From Anarhynchus alexandrinus (taxonomy: Eukaryota > Chordata > Aves > Charadriiformes > Charadriidae), in contig VUYV01000327.1 of the NCBI GenBank assembly GCA_008711295.1, forward strand, positions 254,428 to 318,427: 64,000 nt of DNA. Reading direction: 5' to 3'. The position numbers and the translations under genes were made by a program. The notes beneath the pieces are model-generated. The model saw nothing but the letters and a program-made list of their open reading frames with translations. It was not told where the DNA came from and searched no databases. This document shows, one piece after another, positions 10,336-23,279 of this stretch. The first letter of the stretch is position 1. Each line of letters starts with the position of its first letter.

Positions 10336-13266
10336 GCCCATCACCAATAGAGCTTCTACTTCTAAAGCTTTTGTAAGCCCAGCCTGCCCCCTGCTCGATG
10401 GACCATCGCTTCCCATGGTACACGCACAGCGAACGGGGTTACGCAAACCCACTGCTGGCCTGAAGGCAACAAAGAGCCACTTACACCAGGAGCACAAAGT
10501 CAAGCAGTTGTTTGTAGGAGCAGCCCGGGGAAACAAAAAAAACCTCACTTTTTTTACTTTGCTTAAATTCACCGCCTTCGCTAAATCAATCGCACTTGAA
10601 AGCGACAGCCCCTTCCCCAAAGCAGAGTCCCTCGGTGCTGTCACCGTGTGCGCCTCAAGGGCCACGGTGCCAGCCTGCGACTCCAGCTCCGCTTTGGAAG
10701 TCCATCTGTCCCTGCCACCTCTGATTCACTCACGACGCTGCTGGCCCTTGAACATCTGCAAGGCTTCCTGAACGACCCGAGCTGAAGCAGCTTCACCGGG
10801 CAACGAGCTGCCGCAGCACCGTGACGCGACGGACTGTGAACCGCCGGGTTTTGAGCCTGCAAACGGAACTGCAAGGAGAAACCAAAATCGCTGTGCCTCC
10901 AGCCAGCTGATCTGCCAAAAAGCTGGTGCTCCTTTGGAACCCCCGGCTCTTGAGGGGAGGAGGACGTCCAGCCAGCCTCTGAGACAGCCATCCCTGGAGG
11001 AGTAACGTCAGCTTTAAGCCAGGGCTGGAGAACGCAAGGCTGACGGTGAGCCACGTCTCCTGCCCTAGAGAGGCCGTAGCTACAGCACCGGTGTCCGTCC
11101 CTGCGCCCATCCTCATTTCTGCGGTCTGTCTGTCTGTCTGCAGCATTATTTAGGAGCGGCCAGCTTGCCACCTCAGCACTGCTGATGAAAGGAAACACAC
11201 AACGTGTTGCGATCGGGAGGATTCGTGAGGGGGAGAGAAGTGTTTTTTAAGCACGCTGACCTGAGCACTAGAAATTTTGGAGATGGCAGCAATAAAGCTG
11301 CTTGAGCAGCCCCCTCCCGACCCTCCCCAGCCCCCCAAGCTTTCGTGCGCGTGCGTGTGATGGCGGCGTTCGCAGTACACAACCGCGTGCCGTTTTTTGC
11401 CCCCCACACATAGGCCAGAGGGGACTCGGGCGCGCGATGGCTTCGGCAGTCTCAGAACCCCCCGTGCGCACAGGGGCTACCACCGAGCCCACCGTCAGCG
11501 GGCCAGAGGGAAGAAGGCAGAAAGATAACAGCAGGGCAAACAAAACCTCTCTGGAAGAGCTTATCTTTCCCCTTATTTGATAAGATTTTTCTGGGAAATG
11601 TGGATGGCTGTGTGGTAGGGTCGTCCCCTGCTGGCATCGCCGCCACGTTCAGGGTCCCTGGATGGCCAAGAACAGATTTGGACACCCAGACTGCTGTACA
11701 TTCACAGCTTCGTCTGAGGGCAACCTGTCCCACGGCATCACCAACTCAGGGGACAGTAAGATCTTAACCCGACTCCGCTACAGCTTCACCCCAGACGTGT
11801 TCAACCTTTCTTCCTGCTGACACGAGGCAGGCGCTCAGGGGCAGAGAGCACAGAAGCCCAAGGAAGGAAGCCACGGCTCTGTAATCCACACACGTATTTT
11901 TGACAGAGAGCGGAAAATACGACGCGGGGCTGCACAACGAACTATGGGGACAGAAAACTACCCAACCCACCAACTCCTTCCAAAGAGCAGGTCTGACCAT
12001 CCCGCGCGCCGAGATAAAGCAGTGTGGCTGTGCCGAGATCACCCTGTGCCGGGGATGTGCACGCACAGAGAGTTAAAGTAGGGATTTTGTATATTATTTT
12101 CTAGGAAATCTGTTATAAAGCCTCCCTATTTTGCACAACTGTAACGACTTCTGCAATTTGTGGCTGAATAAATACCCAGGAGCAATTTCCACCGCCGGCA
12201 TTCCCTCCACACTCAATGCGTCAATTTGGTAGTGGGTGTTTGTGCAGCGTCGAGGGTTGCGAGGGATCAACATCAGAAGGAGAAAGTTGAACTCGAGGTC
12301 CCCTGGCGCTCATTTCACTGATAACTTTCTCCGAAAGGATGCTCTGCTAAGGGGAAAGCAGCAGCAAATAATTATCTGTCTATATCCACCCGGAGCAGCG
12401 CTGCACGGCAGGACCCGAGAGCGAAGCATGCGCCGTCCGAAAACACAGATGGGAAAAGGCAATTTTCAACAGCTCGTAATTCTCCTTATTTGGGCGGGTT
12501 TTGTCTGCATCCATCAAAATGCACCTTCCACACCTGAAAGCTTTCTTCCACCAGATTTCATACTTCCATGCTCTCAGGTTTTCATAGTCCCACTGGAAAG
12601 TAGAGAGGCTTTGGAAAGGCGTCGCGAGCAACTTGAGATGGAAAAAACCATGAGGTTGCTCCAACACAAGGTTGGGAGTACGCTGGCTGGTTTCAGCTGC
12701 GTGAAAGTCGAACCCAGTTCCTGCCTCTGCACATTTAAAAGTACCTCTCAGTAAATCAGGGGTCTTCCCCAGCTTCCCAATTGCCGGGGCTCTCCCACTG
12801 CGCTCGAGGGCTTGCTGCCAGCGTGAGCGCTGAAGACGCACCCAGAGATGCCAGCAAAGCCACCAAGGACAGAAAGTACAAATAAAACACCCTGAATAAT
12901 AACCGAGACTGCCTCAAAAAAGTTGTTGTTGCCACCAGGAAAATGCAATTCATTTTTTTTTTTTTTTCAGTAAAAATTAATTCTGGCCCAAGAAATGACA
13001 GTGAAGGAGTAAAAATGCATCTTAAAAAGTCACGAACTGGCAGCAGTGGCTTTAAGTTAGTAAGCACAATATAGAAGCGGTTGATAAGAGCAGCTAAACT
13101 GGGCAGTGGAAAAAACAGGGCCCGTAAGATTAACAGCAACAGGATGGAAAGCAAGAATGCAAGAAAAATGAAACCATAGTAAAGATACGTGCCTGCCCCC
13201 AGAATATGGCAAAATTGCCCACTGTGACACAGAAAGAAAAGGATCTATCATGATATAGTGTATGCA
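10336..13266. other. Intronic sequence, no gene seen
   Basis: GC-rich to mixed DNA. A T-run lies at about 12952-12968, and an AT-richer stretch at 12070-12180 includes AATAAA. No splice-bounded frame or repeat family recognised. Confidence 0.45.
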
Positions 13267-13495
13267 TAGGAAGAAGTTTTTCACTGTGAGGGTGGTGAGG
13301 CACTGGCACAGGTTGCCCAGAGAGGTTGTTGAGGCCCCATCCCTGGAGGTGTTCAAGGCCAGGCTGGACGTGGCCTTGGGCAACCTGGTCTGGTGGGAGG
13401 TGTCCCTGCCTATGGCAGGGGGGTTGGGACTCGGTGATCTTCAAGGTCCTTTCCAACCTAAACCATTCTATGATTCTATGATTCTGTGATTCTAT
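13267..13495 (+). mobile_element. Young CR1 3' fragment (229 bp)
   Basis: Starts within the [20 protein letters not shown] codons and ends with four octamer units (ATTCTATG/ATTCTGTG) at about 13466-13495. It is essentially identical to 41966-42199 for about 165 bp. Antisense to EPHB2. Confidence 0.95.
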
Positions 13496-16094
13496 AGAGA
13501 AGGATTGTTTCATAACTGACACTTCCTTAAAATTTTCCATTCCCCCTGAAAGTAGGAAGAACACCAGCGATCGGCTCCCAGCGCCAGGCAGGATTAGATA
13601 ACTTGTACCCAAGAGCTTTAAGAGTCGGCCAAGGAAAACTCTGCGATGCGAGTGCTGGTGTTTATGAAATCTGCCGTAGTGAGACCGGCCCGGGGGACCA
13701 GACATGCTGATAACACCGCGGCATGGGATTTTCAAGGGTAAGAGATGCTCAGCTCTCTCGGCCAAGATGATGGCACCGCTGCCGGGGCAAACATGGAACA
13801 AGTGACATCATATGAAGTCCCCTGATGCGTTTTCTTTGTGCTGTCGGGATTCGTTTGGAGGAGTCTTGGTTTACCGGTCACTTTGCAGAGAGGGATCGGA
13901 GACGCTCGATGCGCTGCTGAGGTTGACCATCCCCTCCCGGCCCCGCTCTGCAAAAAGTGGCCCTCAGCACCATGTGCTGCATTGAAGACAACGGGCTGGA
14001 AAGCAGAGAGGTCGCTGCAGAGAACGGGCTGAGCGTTACAGCCCGGCATGAAGCTGCAGGAACGGGTCAGGGGGATCCTCAGAGGAAGGAGGCAGAAAGT
14101 ACACAACACATTGGGTCAGACTTGGGGTTGATGTGAAAACTACGCACGGGCAGCGTGGTACAACGAACAACCTCCTCGTCCCTCGGCAGCCGTATGATTT
14201 TTATAGATAGATTTGGACCTCTTAAACCACAGACTGCCCAAGCACCGAGGTCGTTTGGCTGCAAGGAGTCCCAAAAGTCCTTTTCCAGGGACCTTCACTG
14301 CGTTTTCCCCAAGGTTAGCTGCTCCCGAAGCCCACAGCAAGGCTGTGGCTGATACAAGGATCTCCTCCGCCTGCAGAGGAGAGAGGGAAGGCGACCACAC
14401 TTGCCTAGGTGGGAAGCAGCTGAGTTATTTGGAGCAGGGGCTGCAGTTGGAGAAGGGTCTTCTTCAAAGCGTGAGGCGCCTGGAGCAGTTCCAGCCAGGG
14501 CTGGGAGCAGGACAGATGGCAGAGCCCCGCTAATCCAGACGGGCAAGCCAAGCCCAGGACTGCCCGGCTCCCTGGGACGCTGCCAAGCGTGAACTACTCC
14601 CACTTTGAAGGCCCCACTCGCTCTTACAGATTAACACGGCCCCCTGAGAAGGTCCCGCGGGGAGATGCTCGTGTTTGAGAAGATTCATAGCCTGTCTGGT
14701 GAAGGATGCTCTACTGGAGCAGAGCCGGGGTGGAGCATGGGGTGCACGTCCCAGCCTGCTCCTGCTGCGGTCTTCGCTAACGGAGCGCAAAACCCCCAAA
14801 ACTTCCCCACCGGGACAAATCTGCATCCTTCATCCTAGGAGTGCTGCAGCGCAGGGACGTTAACAAGGAATTGCCGTATTATTAGGGCCGCACGAACAAA
14901 ATTCAAGCTGCTGCGCTCCCTGAGGTGACATCTACGCCTTCTCCTCTCTCCTGCTCCTTTTGGCTCCATCTGCAATACAGAGCCTGCTTTTCCACAGAAA
15001 GGCAGTGTTGGGGGCAAGGACACGCAGACTGACTGCCGTCGACGCGCAAGGCAGAGCTCTGCTCGGCAGGACATGGACCGATAGAACCACTTGCAAACAG
15101 CAACTCTGTCGGGACTAACCACAAACTCCTCATAGCATCTCTCGGATGTTAAGGGTCTTCCTGCCTGGTTGCTCCTCCTCCTCCTCTCTCTCTGGGGTAC
15201 CTCTCCCCGCTGCTTTTGTTCCTGTGATTTCATCTGCTCCCATGGGAAACCTTCATTAAGTGTCTCCCCAGCTTGTTCTCTGCCCGTTCTCCCACACAAG
15301 GATCTCAGGAACCCTCATGCTCATCACAGTGGGACATGGAGCCTGCTCTCCTCCCATGCTGGTCCCCAGCGCTCTCCTGCTGGCCCTGCTGCCCAGCTCT
15401 CGGGTCTCTGGCTGATCTAACACAAGGTGCAAGGGACGTTCCCTGCAGGAAGGAGGTACCAAAAAAGTGCTCAGTTGCTGCTCTGCACCAGGAGCTCCTG
15501 GTACGGAAATGCCTGAAGCCAAATGAAGATGTACCCAGTAGCATGAGGGCCACGGGCCCTCCAAACCTGTTGGCCAAGCAAGGAGCAGTGGCCAGCTTCT
15601 TGTGTCCCTGTCTCAAGGAGACCTCACACAACACAGTGCATCCCTGGTTATGGACTCCCACAGGCAACGAACGGTAAACCCGAGGAGGCACAGACATCAC
15701 GGGCAACTCCATGCTCTCCTCCCACACCAAACCAGGGAAGGGAGGTCGGCTCGCTATGCCATAAAACATGGTTGATGCAGGCAAAGCAGCAGTAAGAAAG
15801 AGCATGGGGGCCGCTAATGATGTGACCCTCAGCTTGTCTGCGGTCCCCTGGCCAGCCAACACAGCCTGTCTTGGAGGTGGCAACATGCCTGGGGACCAGT
15901 AGTGTTGAGGCCGTGTGGCTGTGGTTACTCATCCCCGAGAAAGCACAAGCAGGCAGTGCACGGCAGCCTTGCTTCTCCCCGTGCCAGGATGCCCGGCTGG
16001 CCACCACTGCCCTGCCAGTCCGTCCCAGTACAGACAGTGCCATGGTACTGGAACCCAGATGCTCACAGGACTGCTCTCTCTGGTCTAGAGCTGA
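13496..16094. other. Intronic sequence, no gene seen
   Basis: GC-rich DNA without recognisable genes, repeats or tandem arrays. Confidence 0.45.
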
Positions 16095-16215
16095 AAATTA
16101 AATTAAAACCGCGACAGGGACAGTTAATTAAAGCAGATTAGTGCGAGACTAATTAGGGACGCTGACACTGCAACCATCAAGCCCTGCGATGTTAATTAGC
16201 TGTTCATTAATGTCA
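16095..16215. promoter_or_regulatory. Possible homeodomain-site cluster
   Basis: About 120 bp with repeated TTAATTA, CTAATTAG, GTTAATTAGC and TTCATTAATG motifs inside GC-rich surroundings. TAATTA cores are bound by many homeodomain proteins. Function and conservation are inference only. Confidence 0.3.
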
Positions 16216-16340
16216 TCTCCCTGTTCACTACAGAAATATGAACTGCCTATCTCCTGGGCTTCATGCACAGCAGAGCACACAGCACCACTCGGTCACTTCC
16301 TCCGAGGGTACACCCAGCCTCCCGTCACCTCCCAGCAGAG

Positions 16341-16615
16341 ACACCATCACCACCAACAGCGAGATCCTCACCACCAACAACAGCGAGATTCTCACCACCA
16401 CCAGCAGTGAGATCCTCACCACCACCAACAGTGAGATCCTCACCACCAACAGCAATGAGATCCTCACCACCAACAGTGAGATTCTCACCACCACCAACAG
16501 CAAGACCTTCACTACCACCACCAGTGAGATCCTCACCACCACCACCAGTGAGATTCTTGCCACCACCAACAGTGAGACCCTCACCACCACCAACAGTGAG
16601 ATCTTCACTACGACC
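16341..16615. repeat. 24/27-bp minisatellite, Thr/Ser-periodic
   Basis: About eleven imperfect units built on GAGATCCTCACCACCACCA. Unit lengths are multiples of three, so the plus strand stays open and reads TNSEILTT-type repeats, and the minus strand reads VVVRISLL-type repeats. The array looks like expanded CCA triplets with an inserted GAGATCCT block. No start, splice or signal context supports a protein. Confidence 0.9.
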
Positions 16616-17138
16616 CAGCACAGAGACACAGCCACCACTGACAGCAAAATGCCATCACCATCCTGAACTACTACAGCCACCAACAGCCAGGAGGTCCCCA
16701 TCCCCACCCAGCAGCAAGACCATCATGAACAGCATGACACCCCAGCACCACCTGTGAGCATCTGCCACGTCCCTCATTACTGGACACTATCCTCTGTGCC
16801 ACTGCCAGAAAGCTGACTGTTGTCCAGGACCCACCCCTAGAACTCCCTAAAACTGGAACCCACTGTCTTCCACATCCATTACGTGCCAGGGGACATGCAG
16901 GACCATCCTTGGTTTCTCTCACTCTTGGCCTTGCAGAGGTAGTAGGATGGTGCTGCCTCATCCCACCATCATGCTCATAGTTGGGACACAAAAAAGAAGA
17001 CTGGAGAACTCTGGAGAGACAAAAGCAAAAGAAAGGAAATCCACCAAGCTCCTTGGTTTGACTTTCCATCACCACAAGGACCTCCGTCCTGCCTGGTCTG
17101 GGAAACGCAAAGGAAACACCAACAGCTGTTCCGCAGGA

Positions 17139-17995
17139 GGGTGAGCACACAGGGGTGTGTAGGGAGCACACAGGGGTGTGTAGGGAGCACCCAGCGGTTG
17201 TAGGAAGCACACGGGGCTGTAGAGAGGACACGGCGGCTGTTGGGACCACGCAAGGGCTGTAGGGAGAAACACATGGGTGGTGGAAGCAGACACGAGCTTA
17301 TACAGAGCACACACGGAGCTACACGGAGCACAAACAAAGGTTGTGGGGAGCACACACAGGGGCTGCAGGGTGCCCACACCAGTTCAGGGAGCACACACAG
17401 GGACGTTGGGGTGTACGCACACGGCTGCTGAGAGAACGGGAATGCAGGGAGCACACGTGGGGCAGCTGGGAGAACACACCGGCTGTAGGGAGCACACACC
17501 GGCTGTACGGACCATGCGTGGGGCTGTAGGCGTCACAAATGGTGCTCTAGGGAGCACAGACAGGCTGTGGGGAGCACACACAGGCTGTGGGGAGCACACG
17601 TGGGTTGTAGGGAGTAGACACCGGTTGTAGGGAGCACACACGGGCTGTAGGGAGCACACATGGGTTGTAGGGAGTAGACACCGGTTGTAGGGAGCACACA
17701 CGGGCTGTAGGGAGCACACATGGGTTGTAGGGAGCACACACGGGCTGTAGGGAGCACACACGGGCTGTAGGGACCACACGTAGGTGTTCCCGTCACGTGC
17801 CGTTGGGAGCAGAGGTAGGGTGTAGGGAACACCCAGAGGGGCACAGGGAGACCACGCCGGGCTGCAGCAGCATACGTGGGGCTGTAGGGAGCACAGGGAG
17901 CACACACGGACTGTACGCAGTGAATACAGGCTGTGGGGAGTAAGCACAGGTGGCAGGGAGCACACAGAGGGGTGTAGGGAGCACAGGGGGGGCTG
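17139..17995. repeat. 20-bp minisatellite with 60-bp higher-order unit
   Basis: About 40 imperfect units of GGGCTGTAGGGAGCACACAC. Between 17581 and 17760 the array is organised as near-perfect 60-bp blocks (three 20-bp units, one with GGAGTAGACACC). The minus strand has no stops in long stretches because the unit lacks them in every frame. Confidence 0.95.
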
Positions 17996-18462
17996 GAAGG
18001 AGCCCATCCAGCTCTGGGGCTGGTCCCATTCAGGACCATGCCCAAGCCCCAGCTCCATCCTCGGGGAGCGCTCGCCCCAGCTCACACGCAGCCCTCCCGC
18101 AAGCCCTGCCACCACCCGGCTTCAGCGCAGCCACAGGACCTGCCTGCCCCACACATCCCCCAGTGGGGCCTTGGGGACACCACAGTCCTCCTGTGTCTGG
18201 TGACAGCCACAGCGGTGAGCACTGAGCTGTCACCCAGAGGAGAGACTCCTGCAATGGAACATCTCCCAGACGCATCGCAGCTGCTAGGCTGAACCAGTCC
18301 CCCAAAAAACATGCATGCTCCTCAAACACGGCCACATTTTCCACCACACAAGCCTGCACTGATTCCTTCCAGGACCATGCTACATTTTCACATCCCACCC
18401 TGGAAAAACCAGCAAGGATGCTCACACCTTCTCTTCTTTTTCAGGATCTTCGGGATCTCTTT

Positions 18463-18632
18463 TGCCCAGAGAGGTTGTTGAGGCCCCATCCCTGGAGGTG
18501 TTCAAGGCCAGGTTGGACGGGGCCTTGGGCAACCTGGTCTGGTGGGAGGTGTCCCTGCCTATGGCAGGGGGGTTGGAACTCAATGATCTTCAATGTCTCT
18601 TCCAACCTAAACCATTCTATGATTCTATGATC
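18463..18632 (+). mobile_element. Young CR1 3' fragment (170 bp)
   Basis: Begins in [20 protein letters not shown] and ends with two octamer units. Same family as 13267-13495. Confidence 0.93.
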
Positions 18633-18869
18633 TTCTTTGAAAAAGAGTTTGGCCACTTTGGGATCCTTCCGTATCCTACTCCAGCACTGCAAAAGCCTCT
18701 TTGTATGATGTATCCATCGCCTTTAGCCAGCTCTGGAGAAAAAAAGGGTCTCGTGTCTGGTGTCAACTGGTGATGGGGTGGGAGCTAAGTGAGGATGTCC
18801 TAATGGGAAGCAATCAGACTCCGCTGCTTCTCCTCCTCCAGAGCATATTTAGAGCTTTCAGAAGGAAAC

Positions 18870-19075
18870 AAAACTTGTTTATCTTAACGCTAATCAATTT
18901 ATAGCAATCAAAATAAAACCCATTAGGAGCCATTCCCCATTTGAGTTTCAAAGAGGCTTCTGACCCCAGGAGGCTCTGAGCTGATTGATTAGAAATTTCT
19001 GACACTAATGTGTGTCTTCGAAGGGTCCAGTGTGGCTTTAATTCCTCTCTCCCGAGACACTGATCGTGTATTAAC
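18870..19075. promoter_or_regulatory. AT-rich segment, possible conserved non-coding element
   Basis: Contains CTAATCAATTTATAG, GATTGATTAG and TTTCAAAGAGG in a GC-rich neighbourhood. Regulatory role is speculative. Confidence 0.22.
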
Positions 19076-19079
19076 ATCT

Positions 19080-20631
19080 GTCAGCCCCTTCCTGCACTTA
19101 GGGGAGGGGAAATTCATGAGCGTCCTGAGTTGCATGGCACAGCTGGGGAGAAGGCAGCCTTCGCTGGCTTAAACAGCTTCCAGAAATCCCCTGGGGCAAA
19201 TCATTTGCATGATCCTTTTCTCCTTGGGCAAAAGCCGGAGTGCACCGAGAAATAAAAAAGCGCTGATGCAGAGCGGAGGCAGCAGGTGGAGCGGTCGGGG
19301 CTCAGGGCTGGGACTGGGGCTTTTCCATCCCAACTTCTCCCCTGACTCCTCGTCTCCTTCGCCCCTCCAGGCAGGGCAACAGCAGAGCACAAACGGCAAA
19401 GAAACATATAGGAAAGACCATTTTTATTCGCAGTTGGAGATGGGCGTAGGGAGGAGCCTTCATCCCGCAAGATGGGGCACGTTTGGTCCATCAAGTGTTT
19501 TGTATCACGGTGAAGACAACATCTGCCTCCGGTCAAGGTCAGAGTTAAAGCACAGAAAGCACCGGTCCCGGCATGGGGTCCTGCACGGTGGGGGGACAGG
19601 AGCTGCGTGGGCAGGCACAGACGGTGCCCTGTGAGACGTGCTGCCTCAAGGCCACCACCCCAGGTGACCACAGAGCCATTTGCCGGAGCTGGACAGACGC
19701 AGGCGGGCAAGAAAGTGCATTTTTTTTTTTTTTTTGGCAGGGAAGATGAAATAATTGACCCAGCGAGGGAGGGGTTCTACCCATTTGCTGCCACATTTCT
19801 TTGTCTGATGCAAAAAAAGCTGAGGGGGGGCCACGCATGTATGTAAACGTGTTTAGGCTAAAGGTATACGCGTGGTCACACGCACCTGCACGGGGGCAAT
19901 CGATGAGGGACCCATGTAATCCCTCGCACACTCTTCCATCTCTACAAAGAAACGGGGTGGAGAAGGAGGGGGGAGGAGAGGGGTAAACCTGTCCGTGCAA
20001 AGGGGACACTGCAAAGACCGGCAGGCGACGGGCTCCCTGCAGCCCCCACCTCCCCCCCGCAGCTTGCCCTCCCCAGTAACGGCCCCCTCTGCGATGTTCC
20101 CAAGCGGGACCTCTCACTTTCGGCAGATTAAAGCAACCAATCTAGTTAACGAAAGCAAATCAGCCCAAATGAGTCGCTCTCCCCTGCAGCAGGGCGGTGG
20201 GTCACCGGGAGCGAAGCTCTCCGTCCCTGCCCGGTGCCTGGAGCTCTCGGCGAGGATGCTGAGCTGCTGTTGCTGCAGGAACCCGGTGTGCAAGTCCAGG
20301 TCCTTCACCTCCCGGCGGGCGTGCAAGGTGAGCAGGGTGTACCTGGGACTCAGCAGGAGCCTTCTGGCCCCACCTTCATCTGGGAGGCAATCAGCCAGGT
20401 TCGGCACGCCTGCCCTGGGTGCAGGACGGTGAACCCGCAGGACGTGGAAAATTGGTCCAGGGGGCGGCAGGGTCAGCTGGGGCGAAGCTCCCTGGGAGAG
20501 AGCGGGATGCAGCAGCGGGGCTTGGTGGGGACAGCGATGGGTGTCTTGGGGTGCCCTTGTGGGTGGTGTGGGCTTGGCTCGGGGCAATGCATTACAGCCA
20601 GCTCATCCAAAGGATGCTGAGCTGGAGATTT
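19080..20631. other. Intronic sequence, no gene seen
   Basis: GC-rich with a T-run at about 19719-19735. A plus-strand frame near 20260-20328 is Cys-rich and ends at a GTGAGC donor-like site, but I recognise no protein and see no convincing partner exon. Confidence 0.4.
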
Positions 20632-21180
20632 CATAGAATCATAGAAACATAGAATGGTTTCGGTTGGAAGGGACCTTGAAGATCATCCAGTTCCACCCCC
20701 CTGCCCTGGGCAGGGACACCTCCCACCAGCCCAGGTTGCCCCAAGCCCCGTCCAACCTGGCCTTGAACACCTCCAGGGATGGGGCAGCCACAGCTTCTCT
20801 GGGCAACCTGCGCCAGGGGCTCACCACCCTCACAGGGAAAAATTTCTTCCCCATATCTACTCTAAATCTCCCCTCTTCCAGTTTGAAGCCATCGTCCCTC
20901 GTCCTATCCCTACATGCCCTTGTAAAAAGTCCCTCCCCAGCCTTCTTGTAGGTGCCCTTCAGATACTGGAAGAGGCTCTAGGGAGACTCCTAGACTAGAG
21001 ACTAGAGACTCCTTCTCTTCTCCAGGTTGAACAACCCCAACTCTCTCAGCCTGTCCTCACAGCAGAGGGGCTCCGTCCCTCTGATCATCTTTGTGGGCCT
21101 CCTCTGGCCCCACTCCAAAAGGTCCACGTCCTTCTTGTGCCGAGGACTCCAAAGCTGGACACGGGACGCCAGTACTGCTA
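20632..21180 (-). mobile_element. CR1 LINE fragment, diverged young family
   Basis: 3' end TCATAGAATCATAGAAACATAG at the left. Reads [20 protein letters not shown] on the minus strand. It is more diverged than the 1.8 kb copy and carries a local ACTAGAG triplication at about 20991-21010 that breaks the frame. Confidence 0.92.
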
Positions 21181-21719
21181 TCTTTCAGGTGCTTCTGCAA
21201 CCCAGGAGGCAGGGTAAGAGGAGTCTCTCTGCTGCTGACACTGGAGAGATGAACCTCTGCCTGCCAATCTGCTGGACTCCATCGTTGCACAGGTTTCAAG
21301 CCTCTCTGAACACCTCCCTCTTTCTCTACCAGTATCTCCTGATGGGCAGCCCAGTGCCCACGGCTTTGGCATCCAATGCCCGCGACAACGACACGGGACG
21401 GGAGGCAGAGGAAGGGCTGTCGGCAATGCCTGCATGACGGTCCCCGCGGTGGGTGCTGCCTGTTGGGACCGGGGTCCAGCCGCCGAGCTGACACTGCCCA
21501 CCCCCTTCATGGGGCACTGCTGGGTCTTCTCAGCCCCCTGGGCTGGCTGGTCCCTCCACAGCCTTGTACAGATTTGGGGGCTCTGCACCCTGGCGTCCTG
21601 CACTTTATCCAGGTGTCCTTCGCGGAGCCCAATAGCTGGTCCTCAGCCCAACACCCAGCAACAAACCGTCTTGTTTTAGGTACTCCCAAACGTGGAGAAG
21701 TCCCTCTTTTCTCATTAGC

Positions 21720-22065
21720 TTGCTCTAGTGGTTAATCACTTAGAAACACATGCCTACATGTCTCTATTTGTCTAGCTTCAGTTTAACCCTACCACTTCTT
21801 GTCATCGCTTTCTCTGCCAGATTAAAAAGCCCTTTAGAGGCTGGTGTTTCCTCTTGGTAATCATCTCACCTCTTAATCTTCTTTTTGAGAAGATAAGCGT
21901 ATTGAGCTCTTTCAGTCCCTCGTGGAAGGGCATTTTCCATGGCTCTTGGCACCATGTTTGTGTTTCTCTGCAGCACCCTCCAGGTTTATTCCTCATCTCC
22001 ATTTTGAACGGTGGAGAGCAGGGCTGCCTGCAGCAGCCGGGTGTCCCCACACTGGATGCCACCCC
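21720..22065 (-). mobile_element. Ancient CR1-like LINE relic
   Basis: Minus strand reads LKELNTLIFSKRRLRGEMIT, matching the [17 protein letters not shown] block of CR1, with degraded flanks of the older amniote CR1 type (CTTTCAGTCCCTCGTGGAAGG in plus orientation, shortened here). No intact frame. Confidence 0.7.
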
Positions 22066-22261
22066 TCTTTCCTAGGTCTGCTCACATGGAGGCGTTTTTC
22101 TGACCTCAGTCCACAGGACGTGCAAATTTTGCATTTCACTTCTTCATACGAGATGTGACTTACCACAACATCCCAGACCTCCTCGCTTACCGCTCATGGT
22201 TTCTCAGGTTTTCTCGGCAGAGGTTTCCAGCTCCCTGCTAGATGCAGTTACAGCAGGTCTG

Positions 22262-22328
22262 GCTCTGAGCGCCGCTGACCCCATGGTGGGGTCTCCTGTC
22301 GACCCATGGTGGGGTCTCCTGTCCCCCC
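22262..22328. repeat. Short direct repeat (two units)
   Basis: CCCATGGTGGGGTCTCCTGTC occurs twice in tandem, with the start of a third. Confidence 0.85.
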
Positions 22329-22479
22329 ATGCCACGCTACTACCTGAGGAATGTATTTAGACCCCAAACTGCCTTCAGCACCGAACCAAGGTTTCTCTGT
22401 CCTCCTCCAGTGCAGAGGTGGTGCTCAGGTCAAGCTGGCTCCGTGGTCCTGGCACGTGATTTTTCATGGCATCCCAGCA

Positions 22480-22830
22480 GGACTGGTAGGAAGAGACCTC
22501 TGGGATCTCCAGGCCTGTCTCAAGCTCATAGAAGGGCTAAGTCCAGCCCAACCCGAGGACTGAGTCCAGCACTAAATCAGGGCAGCTATGGCTGCATGCA
22601 GCCAAGCCTTGGGAACCCCTGAGGATGGTGATGCTCAACCTCTCTCAGGAACTGTCTGAGCTTTTCCAAAGCCCATCCTGGGCTTCTCAAGCTGCAGCTT
22701 GTGGGTGCTGTCCCTTCCTGTGCGTTATGGCACCACTGATGGGGGGCTTGGCTCCATCCTCTTTCAATTGACCTGCACAGACCTGTAGCTGTGCTTAGAT
22801 CCCTTCTCGGGTTCTTCACCAGGTTCCCTC
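22480..22830 (-). mobile_element. Old CR1 3' fragment
   Basis: Plus-strand blocks in order: GGAAGAGACCTCTGGGATCT, ATCAGGGCAGCTATGGCTGC, AGCCAAGCCTTGGGAACCCC, CTGCAGCTTGTGGGTGCTGT, GGCTTGGCTCCATCCTCTTT. This is the layout of an inverted CR1 3' region of an older subfamily. Confidence 0.82.
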
Positions 22831-23279
22831 CACATCACTGAAATCTTGCGCCAAGCTCCAGCCAAGGGCTGAGCAACCCAGCTAGTCCAAGCGGCATTCC
22901 TCCACTGTTCTGCACAGTACATGACACAACCCTCCTCTGATGGCTGCTCAGACTTTTGGAAAGCGCCTCCTGAGACAAGAGATAGAGTAGCCTAATAGTG
23001 GTTGAAGAAACCAGCCTGAGATCTGGAACAGAGCTCGACATGTCCAAAAAACCACCACGCAGAAAGAAAATCCCAGCAACGCGACGTGTTTCCCAGCGTT
23101 ATCCAGAGTTCAGGATGATCAGCCTCTGCATAATGCATGAGTAGCATTCCCACGAACGCACACATTCATGAAGATGCAGAGGATGTCGATCAACGTGGTG
23201 CCGGAACAAGGATCCAGCCGGAGCACCCACCTGCAGGCTGGAGCTGGGGGTGACGAGTGACACGGCGGAGCCTCCCGAC

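Noticed and set aside
16238..16666. Mucin-like Thr/Ser-rich gene
   Set aside because: No signal peptide, exon boundaries or flanking coding sequence; the frame is a consequence of triplet-length repeat units.
17139..17995. CRISPR-like direct repeats
   Set aside because: Units of 20 bp are contiguous with no unique spacers, in an avian intron; this is a minisatellite.
20234..20345. Cys-rich plus-strand segment ending at a GTGAGC donor
   Set aside because: No recognisable family, weak acceptor, no partner exon.
22321..22380. Tyr-rich stretch resembling part of EphB2 exon 4
   Set aside because: Wrong strand and no cysteine pattern of the EGF-like region.
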